64,000 nt of DNA from Zygosaccharomyces rouxii. Lineage: Eukaryota; Ascomycota; Saccharomycetes; Saccharomycetales; Saccharomycetaceae. Where the stretch lies: positions 746,501 through 810,500 of the forward strand of contig NC_012995.1 of assembly GCF_000026365.1 (NCBI RefSeq), given 5' to 3'. Positions 57,117-64,000 of this stretch are shown here, piece by piece. Each line of letters begins with the position of its first letter. Position 1 is the stretch's first letter. The position numbers were made by a program, and so were the translations under genes. The notes beneath the pieces were generated by a model. The model did no database searches, was not told the origin of the DNA, and was given only the letters and a program-made list of their open reading frames with translations.

Positions 57117-57771
57117 AGGGAAGAAAGAGCACAGATGTACATTAGAAAGAGGAAAGAACGTGAGCTATTCGAATCTGTGGAAAGTCAAGAATGCTCTGCA
57201 GTTGGGATACTATCTACAAGGAATACAATATCCCAATGCAGGTTCATGATGCACTGAATATGTAAGCAAACCGGCGTTTGATACGTTTATAATTTAATAA
57301 AAGCTTTACTGACGAATGGAGTAGCAGTACACTCAGCAGCTTGATACCACTGGGCCATTGTTGGTACAGGCTTGATCAATGATATCAGTTTCTTGAATGA
57401 GGTGCTAGAAAGAACACTAGAATGGTGGATACTATTGCATATCAGCGTTTCAACGTTTCTGTGTTCCCATAGTCCAATATTTGTGTATAGCAAGGTCTAC
57501 TTATCGCAGTATTACTCAGTACCTATCAATTCGATACCGTAGAATCGATTAAAATTAAAATAAAGTACCTAATTTCAATATTCTTGCCGCTGAGGTCGGT
57601 ATTATTTCTCCATGTTACCTTTCACCTAGGTGTTACCCGTACTTCCCGCTTTTTCAACATTGAGGGATTGAAGGTGGCAAAGGACATATAATAGCTAATC
57701 ACTACAAGACCAGTAAATTAGTAGTATCAAGAGCATAGTATCTTGCCTATAAGCTAGTCGCCCGCCACATC
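57117..57771. promoter_or_regulatory. SEM1-RPT5 intergenic region
   Basis: A 655-bp gap between tandem genes. It contains a perfect PACE near its right end. The minus-strand frame around 57287-57493 begins at TTG and shows no family features. No RNA gene is recognised. Confidence 0.5.
57673..57681 (+). promoter_or_regulatory. PACE (Rpn4 site) of RPT5
   Basis: A perfect GGTGGCAAA 91 bp before the RPT5 ATG, on the same strand, as in most yeast proteasome genes. Confidence 0.92.
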
Positions 57772-59076
57772 ATGGCTACTTTAGAAGAATTAGATGCGCA
57801 ACAGTTACCAGGAGATGATGAATTGGATCAAGAGATCCTAGGGTTGTCGACACAAGAGTTACAGACTAGAAGCAGACTTTTGGATAATGAAGTACGCATA
57901 TTCAGATCTGAATTACAACGATTAGGTCATGAAAACAATGTCATGTTGGAAAAAATCAAAGATAATAAGGAAAAGATTAAGAACAACAGGCAGTTGCCCT
58001 ATTTAGTGGCTAACATTGTGGAAATTATGGATATGGATGAATTAGACGATAAAGAGAACAGCGAAGCTGTCACACAAACTGGGAATTTAAATTTAGATAA
58101 TGCTGCTGAAGGTAAAGCTGCCGTGGTGAAGACGTCTTCTAGACAAACTGTTTTTCTACCAATGGTTGGACTTGTAGATCCTGACAAGTTAAAACCTAAC
58201 GACTTAGTGGGTGTTAACAAGGATTCTTATTTAATCCTGGAGACCCTACCATCTGAATTTGACTCTCGTGTAAAGGCGATGGAAGTTGATGAGAAACCAA
58301 CAGAAACTTATTCCGATGTTGGTGGATTAGATAAGCAAATTGAAGAATTAGTGGAAGCTATTGTGCTCCCCATGAAACGTGCAGATAAATTTACAGATAT
58401 GGGTATTAGAGCACCTAAAGGTGCTTTGATGTATGGTCCTCCAGGTACTGGTAAGACTTTACTTGCTCGTGCGTGTGCGGCTCAAACAAATGCAACTTTC
58501 TTAAAGTTAGCGGCTCCTCAATTAGTTCAAATGTTCATCGGTGAAGGTGCCAAGCTGGTCCGTGACGCCTTTGCCCTTGCAAAGGAAAAGGCTCCTTCCA
58601 TTATTTTCATCGATGAATTGGATGCTATAGGTACCAAGAGATTCGATTCTGAAAAATCCGGTGACAGAGAAGTCCAAAGAACTATGTTGGAATTACTTAA
58701 CCAGTTAGATGGGTTTGGATCTGATGACCGTGTTAAGGTGGTTGCAGCTACTAACAGAGTCGATGTTCTTGATCCTGCTTTGTTAAGATCTGGTAGATTG
58801 GATAGAAAGATTGAATTCCCAATTCCCTCAGAAGATTCAAGAGCTCAAATTTTACAAATTCATTCCAGAAAGATGGCCACAGATGATGACATAAATTGGC
58901 AAGAATTAGCAAGATCAACAGACGAATTTAACGGTGCTCAATTGAAAGCCGTATCGGTAGAAGCAGGTATGATTGCATTGAGAAATGGTCAATCATCTGT
59001 GAAACATGAAGATTTTGTGGAAGGTATTGGTGAAGTACAGGCAAGAAAATCTAAGTCAGTTTCCTTCTATGCATGA
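57772..59076 (+). CDS. RPT5: Rpt5, 19S proteasome base ATPase
   Basis: One of six AAA ATPases that unfold substrates and open the 20S gate. The 434-residue product equals S. cerevisiae Rpt5. It has an N-terminal coiled coil (about 25-75), an OB domain (about 100-165), Walker A GPPGTGKT at 222-229, Walker B IIFIDELD at 277-284 and the arginine-finger segment [16 protein letters not shown]. The C-terminus is SFYA, a HbYX motif that docks in the 20S alpha ring. The ATG at 57772 is the first in the frame. It converges on CDC40 with 89 bp between stops. Confidence 0.98.
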   Translation: MATLEELDAQQLPGDDELDQEILGLSTQELQTRSRLLDNEVRIFRSELQRLGHENNVMLEKIKDNKEKIKNNRQLPYLVANIVEIMDMDELDDKENSEAVTQTGNLNLDNAAEGKAAVVKTSSRQTVFLPMVGLVDPDKLKPNDLVGVNKDSYLILETLPSEFDSRVKAMEVDEKPTETYSDVGGLDKQIEELVEAIVLPMKRADKFTDMGIRAPKGALMYGPPGTGKTLLARACAAQTNATFLKLAAPQLVQMFIGEGAKLVRDAFALAKEKAPSIIFIDELDAIGTKRFDSEKSGDREVQRTMLELLNQLDGFGSDDRVKVVAATNRVDVLDPALLRSGRLDRKIEFPIPSEDSRAQILQIHSRKMATDDDINWQELARSTDEFNGAQLKAVSVEAGMIALRNGQSSVKHEDFVEGIGEVQARKSKSVSFYA

Positions 59077-59165
59077 ATACATATACATATCTATATATGT
59101 CAAAACGGAAATAAGAAGCACCATGTATTTTTAAATCATTAAATTTTAATTTATTTTCCATGCGA

Positions 59166-60533
59166 TCAATCAAATAAATGAATTTTACCCATATTACCAC
59201 TACAGAGAACCTTGCTAGTCTCTTGCGGATGCCAAGCAACTTGGGTCACCGGTTGACGGCCAGGAACCTCTAAAGTTTTCAAAATTTTAGTAGTCGTCCA
59301 GTCCCAAACCATTAATTTTCCCCTAGAATCACCAGAAATTATATAGTGCCCATCTGGTGAGAAATCAATATGGATGCCATAACCAGCAGATTGATGTCCA
59401 CTGAAGAATTTGTTTGGGTGCCTTCTATATTTGGGTTTCATCCCAAATGAATAAATTACATTATCCATACTTTGAGCACAGAAATAATGATGTTCCGGGT
59501 GAACTCTCAAGAATGGCATAGAATGTTGAGCGGTATCACTGATTTGTTTGATCGGTATATTTACCTGATTTTCCCAAATTCTTACAGTTTTATCCTCCGA
59601 CGAAGATATCAATTTAGATCCATCCGGGAAGAATTCTAAACTCAATATCGAGCTCAGATGATGATCATAAACCTGTACTAAGCCTTGGTTAGCAGCCACA
59701 CGATCGTCATAGTGGTTTATCTTGGAATTGGAAAGTCCAACGACGAATTCATTTAGGTGACCAGGACGATACTTTAAATCATTAGGTGTGGCATTATATC
59801 TATACCTAGACTTAACTTGACCCGTCTCTGTATCCCAAAGCTTTACATTCTGGTCAAACGATGCACTGAGAAAACTATTGCCATCCTCGTTGAAGTTAAC
59901 AGTCTTTATGGGCTTACTATGTCCAATGTAGTCTCTAAGACAAATTCTTTCATGGTAAAAATCCCAAATTTTTAATATATTGTCATTACCACCAGATAGA
60001 AATAAATGCCCAGTTTTTGGTAAAAATTGAAGTGCTGAAGTTCCTCTTGTATGTCCAGTAAAACTATGAATTCTTCTCTTGGGTAAATAACACTTGAAAT
60101 CTTGCTTGTAAAAATCAAGATCGACTTCTACAGGTGGATGTAAGATTCCACGACCTTGATAGTCAAACTCATTTTCTGCATAAAAAATTGACTTTTCCTC
60201 CTTTTCCTTCAATAGTTCTACTTCACTATCACTATTATCATCTTCATCCTTCAATTCATCAAATCTAGTCTCTGTCTCTGGTTCAGCTTCTTCAGAGCTC
60301 GAATCCGAGCTGGAACTACTCGACCACGTAGCCCAAGGTCCCTTACCTTTCCTAGATTGACGACTCTTGCGAATTTCTGACCTAGTAAGTTTCCTTCTCT
60401 TAATATCTGATCCATCGTCCTTACCGTTAGCTTCTGAATTCTTAAGACCTTCTACAGAAACTGTCCTATCATCTCTAGCAATTTGCACGTTCCCTTCATC
60501 TTCGGATGATGAACTATAGTTCACAAGACTCAT
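59166..60533 (-). CDS. CDC40: Cdc40/Prp17, second-step splicing factor
   Basis: A WD40 protein acting at the second step of pre-mRNA splicing and in cell-cycle progression. From the ATG at 60531-60533 it has 455 residues, the same as S. cerevisiae. The N-terminus is disordered, with KGPWATWSSSSSSDSSSEEA, then YQGRGILHPPVEVDLDFY. Seven WD repeats follow from about 150 (RGTSALQFLPKTGHLFLSGG, SASFDQNVKLWDTETGQVKS, SSSEDKTVRIWENQVNIPIK). The segment AQHSMPFLRVHPEHHYFCAQ and the end HPQETSKVLCSGNMGKIHLF are diagnostic. It lies tail-to-tail with RPT5 and in tandem with ESF1, matching YDR364C-YDR365C. Confidence 0.96.
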   Translation of the reverse strand: MSLVNYSSSSEDEGNVQIARDDRTVSVEGLKNSEANGKDDGSDIKRRKLTRSEIRKSRQSRKGKGPWATWSSSSSSDSSSEEAEPETETRFDELKDEDDNSDSEVELLKEKEEKSIFYAENEFDYQGRGILHPPVEVDLDFYKQDFKCYLPKRRIHSFTGHTRGTSALQFLPKTGHLFLSGGNDNILKIWDFYHERICLRDYIGHSKPIKTVNFNEDGNSFLSASFDQNVKLWDTETGQVKSRYRYNATPNDLKYRPGHLNEFVVGLSNSKINHYDDRVAANQGLVQVYDHHLSSILSLEFFPDGSKLISSSEDKTVRIWENQVNIPIKQISDTAQHSMPFLRVHPEHHYFCAQSMDNVIYSFGMKPKYRRHPNKFFSGHQSAGYGIHIDFSPDGHYIISGDSRGKLMVWDWTTTKILKTLEVPGRQPVTQVAWHPQETSKVLCSGNMGKIHLFD

Positions 60534-60706
60534 CTGCAATCAGCATCATTGCATAATTGTAGGTGTCTTCTTCAAACATTCAGTTTTCAATTCTTTATCG
60601 CCTTTTACTTTATAAGATTATGGTGAAAAAACATCTACTTTAAAGAAACGGTACTATACAAAACTGAAATATTACTCATCTATATCTATCTACAATTTTA
60701 GGCCTC

Positions 60707-62542
60707 TTAACGTTTGGCCTTCTTGTTATTTCCCTTTTTTTTCAATTTATTCACAATATTTGAAATGTCATGCTTGTTATCCTTACTATCACCATCGTCA
60801 GCCAATGGCTTCCTCTTCTTATGAGCACGTTTGGAACGTTCCTCCAAAATTTCCTTCATAGCCTTAGTGCTCTTATACTCCGGTTGACTAGGATCAATGG
60901 CGAAATCTTGATTCTCAAACACTTCGTTGAATCTAGGATCGTTTAGATCAGGCTTGAATTCATCTTCCATAATTTTACCCTTATCTTGGTACTTGCCCTT
61001 CTTCTTTTTTTCCTTTTCAGATTTGAGAATCTCATTCATGTTGAAGTGTGCCTTTTTGTTCAAAGATTTCTCGGTATCATCCTCGTCTTCCATCATCAAT
61101 AGTTCTAATTCTGCCTTGGATTTAGCATCTGATTCATCTTCCACTTGCTTCTTGTTCTTACCAGAGCGTAATTTCTCCTTCTTCTCTTGCTCAGCTTGTT
61201 GCTTCAATTCCTTCAACCTTTGCTTACGAGCCTTACGACGTTCTTGTTCTTTACGCTTAACCTTCTCTATAGTAGTCTCCTCATGGTCTTCATCTGCTTG
61301 TGGCTTAGAATCATCAAGACCTGGTGTAAAAGTAATTTCCATGTCTGGTTCTTCCTCTTGCTGTTTACCATAAGCCAAAGATTGTCCCACCAATGACTTA
61401 AGTTTGTTCTTAGCTTCTTCATTATTATTTTCTTCCCCATCAGATTCATCTGTACCTGATGCTAAATAAGCTTGGAAATCCATATCCTCTAATTCTTTTT
61501 GGGAAAATGCCCTCTTTGAGACTTCCAATCTATCAGTAGGAGTTTCATCCCAAGTCAATTTCACATTCGAATGCTGTAGAGCATCAGTACTAAACTCCAA
61601 TGGCTTGTAATTCTTAGGTAATTCCTTACATTCATCTTTAGGTTCATCATCAAACTCCATACCCTCGGGAACGTATCTCAAATCAAATATATTCGCGGTA
61701 GATTCATATTCTGTACCATCACAATTAGAATAGATAGATTCTCCTGTCTCTACATTGTTGCAATAGACAATGGCATAGTAGTAACGCAGTCTTTCTAATT
61801 GGTACTGGCGCAAGGCGGCATTGTCCACTTCTTTATCGGCATCACCTTCTTCATAAAGATCACGAATATCCACATCTGAGTCACTATCTTCATCATGGTG
61901 CTTCTTCTTCTTATTAAATATTTCTCTTGGAGGACCTTCTTTTTCTTCTCTTTGCATTCTCTCCTTACCAAATTCACTTGGATAAATACAAATCTTTTCA
62001 ATCTTACCTCCAGAAGGTAAAAAACTGGAAAAAGTAATCATCAAATCCGCCGCTCTTACATGATCCCAGTCTAAATTTACCACTGCTAAAGTTTTTGAGG
62101 GATCACCAGATTCTGGCTTAGCTTCTTCCACTGCTTCAGCTACATCTGCTTCGCTTTCCTCTTCACTCAAATCTGATTCAGAGTCCTCAGATTCTGATGA
62201 GGTATATGCTTCTGGCAATTCACCCCTAGCTCTATCCACTACTTTAGACTCGGTTTCTTCTTCTTCGTCTTCACTACTGCTACTACTTTCATCTTCTTTG
62301 CCTTCTTTACCTTCCTTCTCGAAATATTTATCGAAATCCTTCAAATCCTTGCTTTCTCCAGTAATTCTCCTACCGTACTTATCAACTTTAGCCTTACGTC
62401 TAACATCCAAATCCTTTTTACTGAATCTATCATCTAATTTCACCTTCAAACCTTTCTTCTTGAAGTTTCTGAATTTAGGATCATTTTGAATTCCTGCAAA
62501 ACGAGGATCACTACTTCCTTTGCTGCCTCTATCCTCTACCAT
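60707..62542 (-). CDS. ESF1: Esf1, SSU processome factor
   Basis: A nucleolar protein needed for early 18S rRNA processing. The 611-residue product (S. cerevisiae 628) starts MVEDRGSKGSSDPRFAGIQN. It is highly charged, with acidic Ser/Glu tracts at about 80-150, an RRM-like segment LAVVNLDWDHVRAADLMITF near 153-172, DLRYVPEGMEFDDEPKDECK, and a C-terminal NUC153 motif (DEFKPDLNDPRFNEVFENQD) followed by a Lys-rich tail. The ATG is at 62540-62542. The upstream region holds a large GATGA array and an RRPE, matching its ribosome-biogenesis role. Confidence 0.95.
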   Translation of the reverse strand: MVEDRGSKGSSDPRFAGIQNDPKFRNFKKKGLKVKLDDRFSKKDLDVRRKAKVDKYGRRITGESKDLKDFDKYFEKEGKEGKEDESSSSSEDEEEETESKVVDRARGELPEAYTSSESEDSESDLSEEESEADVAEAVEEAKPESGDPSKTLAVVNLDWDHVRAADLMITFSSFLPSGGKIEKICIYPSEFGKERMQREEKEGPPREIFNKKKKHHDEDSDSDVDIRDLYEEGDADKEVDNAALRQYQLERLRYYYAIVYCNNVETGESIYSNCDGTEYESTANIFDLRYVPEGMEFDDEPKDECKELPKNYKPLEFSTDALQHSNVKLTWDETPTDRLEVSKRAFSQKELEDMDFQAYLASGTDESDGEENNNEEAKNKLKSLVGQSLAYGKQQEEEPDMEITFTPGLDDSKPQADEDHEETTIEKVKRKEQERRKARKQRLKELKQQAEQEKKEKLRSGKNKKQVEDESDAKSKAELELLMMEDEDDTEKSLNKKAHFNMNEILKSEKEKKKKGKYQDKGKIMEDEFKPDLNDPRFNEVFENQDFAIDPSQPEYKSTKAMKEILEERSKRAHKKRKPLADDGDSKDNKHDISNIVNKLKKKGNNKKAKR

Positions 62543-63103
62543 ATCGATTTTGACAATTATAGCAGCTTTATGGAGGTTACACGAATTTTCAATGGGCAGT
62601 TTTCCAAATTCTTAATAGTTGTAGATGAGATGAGATGAGATGAGATGAGATGAGATGAGATGAGATGAGATGAGATGAGATGAGATGAGCTTGACTGAAA
62701 AATTTCAGATCGTTAAAAGCGACGCTTTACTGCTCAACAAGCTCATCTTAGTCAAATAGCAGTCAAGATACCGGCAATTGGAAGCCATTGTTAGCTACTA
62801 TCATATCAACGACATTGTAGAGCTTTTCTGCACATTGAACTCTGTTATAATCATCTTTGTCTGTACGTTGCGACTAAGCTTTTGTTAATTACTTTACTAT
62901 CCTTTGTATCAAGATAGGGCGAACATGAGGTTATAAAATACCATAAAGAAGTAAATGTAATAGCCGATAGATTATTTCCTGAAGGGCTATTGAAGTGCTT
63001 AAAAGTATATGGTTAGGAGTAGTACTAGGTAGAAAATCTGCTTAGTTGGTTGTAAGTGCATATTCGGTTGTAAAACCCTCTCTAGTTGTAAAGGTTATTC
63101 AAG
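62543..63103. promoter_or_regulatory. ESF1/RTC5 divergent intergenic region
   Basis: A 561-bp gap. The ESF1 side holds the GATGA array and RRPE; the remaining roughly 400 bp before RTC5 show TTGT/GTTG-rich sequence (63040-63095) and no gene that I recognise. Confidence 0.5.
62624..62708. promoter_or_regulatory. 66-bp tandem GATGA (PAC core) array plus RRPE upstream of ESF1
   Basis: Thirteen consecutive GATGA units (62624-62689) form overlapping GATGAG PAC cores, starting 81 bp before the ESF1 ATG. A palindromic CTGAAAAATTTCAG at 62695-62708 holds an RRPE match. This is both a pentanucleotide microsatellite and a probable cluster of Dot6/Tod6 sites. Confidence 0.85.
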
Positions 63104-64000
63104 ATGGGACAAAGAACTTCACAGGCTACTTTACAGAGTAGTACACATTTTACTTCCAATTCAGATATTCTCAAAAGTTTTAACGATAGGGCTTTGAAAC
63201 AGTTTACAGTTACAGAGCTTGTATCCTTTAAGAATAAGTTAGGCAAAGATTTAAATGAGAGGTTAACTAATGAGGAGTTGACTAAATGGCTGAGCGTACC
63301 ACAGGATGAAATATTGCTGCGAGAGTTACTGTACAATTTTGTTCAGGTCCTTGGTAATTTCCCACTAATGAAGAATTCATATGAGAATGTAACTGGCATA
63401 GGGGTATTGAAGGCCATCATACTGACAAATCCTGAAAGATGTAAGAAATATGTTAAATCCAGAAATTATGATCAATTAAAACTGTGGTTTATAGCACTGA
63501 GTATTCGTAAGACCGTCAAGGAGGATCCAAACCTGTCATCTTCTAGTTCTTCAGAAGAGTCCTTTGACGTGACCCGTATTCTGAAGACTTTCGATGGATT
63601 ACACGTTAACGAGCTGAGCGTTCCATTTGCTTATATGGTTCCATTTATCTCATGGCTACTGATATTGACTACCTATTGCCCTATAAACAACTGTAAACTG
63701 GAAAATGTTGCCATGTTTGACAATTGGAATTCTTATATAAAATCTGCTCATACAATCCTTAGATCAATGAGGCCAATGGATGAATCGTCCTGGATAGAAT
63801 ATGAGCCGTTTGCTCATACCATGAGATCTATAGCTCCTCACATCTTTGATCCATTGACAAGAGTTATGGAGCATCTACTTTTTAAAGATGATGAATTAGT
63901 GGATCCACTTTCTGAAAATCGCGGTGAAATAGCATCTTCCAAATTGCTTAATTCGGCACTGCTAGCTCAAATATCCTCTGCACTATCAAAACAATTGCCC
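63104..64000 (+). CDS. RTC5: Rtc5, TLDc-domain V-ATPase regulator (3' end cut off)
   Basis: I translated from the ATG at 63104 to the edge: 299 codons without a stop, of about 567 expected. The product begins MGQRTSQATLQSSTHF with Gly2, a likely N-myristoylation site as in S. cerevisiae Rtc5 (MGQ). FTVTELVSFKNKL, VLGNFPLMKNSYENVTGIG and NYDQLKLWFIALSIRK match the N-terminal helical part of Rtc5. The TLDc domain lies outside the window. Rtc5 localises to the vacuole and promotes V-ATPase disassembly. It is YOR118W in S. cerevisiae, after RPT5 (YOR117W), supporting the call. Antisense frames here are spurious. Confidence 0.93.
   Translation, partial: MGQRTSQATLQSSTHFTSNSDILKSFNDRALKQFTVTELVSFKNKLGKDLNERLTNEELTKWLSVPQDEILLRELLYNFVQVLGNFPLMKNSYENVTGIGVLKAIILTNPERCKKYVKSRNYDQLKLWFIALSIRKTVKEDPNLSSSSSSEESFDVTRILKTFDGLHVNELSVPFAYMVPFISWLLILTTYCPINNCKLENVAMFDNWNSYIKSAHTILRSMRPMDESSWIEYEPFAHTMRSIAPHIFDPLTRVMEHLLFKDDELVDPLSENRGEIASSKLLNSALLAQISSALSKQLP

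Noticed and set aside
57287..57493. Minus-strand 68-codon frame between SEM1 and RPT5
   Set aside because: Starts at TTG; the only ATG leaves 23 codons, with no known family.

Overview
The window is nuclear DNA of a budding yeast of the family Saccharomycetaceae. Genes are compact and apparently intronless, intergenic DNA is AT-rich, and almost every protein aligns end to end with a Saccharomyces cerevisiae protein (identifications are from memory of those proteins and of the S. cerevisiae gene order). The genome looks like a lineage that did not undergo the whole-genome duplication (WGD). Genes that lie on two different S. cerevisiae chromosomes alternate here along one chromosome: YOR269-275 with YMR208-213, YDR354-361 with YHR109-113, and YDR362-365 with YHR112/113 and YOR116-118. 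A single GGA gene stands where S. cerevisiae has the GGA1/GGA2 pair. A Zygosaccharomyces/Torulaspora-like species is my best guess, by inference only.

Layout. 0-7.2 kb: VPS28 (cut by the left edge), an unassigned arrestin-fold gene, CDC47/MCM7 and a secreted purine-nucleoside-permease-family protein absent from S. cerevisiae, all on the minus strand. 7.9-17.9 kb: PAC1, VPH1, ERG12, FSF1, a possible 62-residue membrane protein, YTM1 and a YMR209C-type methyltransferase. 17.9-20 kb: a long gap holding the eroded remains of a drug/polyamine transporter, exactly where TPO4 (YOR273C) is expected. 20-36 kb: DML1, MOD5, RIM20, EFR3, CEF1, TRP4, SPC110, CNL1 and GGA. 36-52 kb: EAF1, BCP1, a CTM1-type SET methyltransferase, ERP5, UBA4, TFC6, a YHR112C-type PLP enzyme, APE4, ESC2 and tRNA-Lys(CUU). 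52-64 kb: RPO31, SEM1, RPT5, CDC40, ESF1 and RTC5 (cut by the right edge).

The genes are core housekeeping genes rather than one pathway, but the promoters show shared regulation. Both proteasome genes (SEM1, RPT5) carry a perfect PACE (Rpn4) element. YTM1, BCP1, MOD5, RPO31 and ESF1 carry PAC (GATGAG) motifs next to RRPE (TGAAAATTTT-like) motifs. In several of these the PAC core has grown into a tandem GATGA array, 66 bp long at ESF1. The 209-bp region between RPO31 and SEM1 combines both regulons.

No transposon, virus, CRISPR array, centromere or novel multi-gene system was found. The most unusual items are the transporter relic, the permease-family protein with a cell-wall-like N-terminal region, a four-copy Tbf1-like repeat before GGA, a lone TFIIIC B-box palindrome, and the PAC arrays. 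Many of the longest open frames begin at TTG or GTG; I moved those starts to the first ATG that fits the family.
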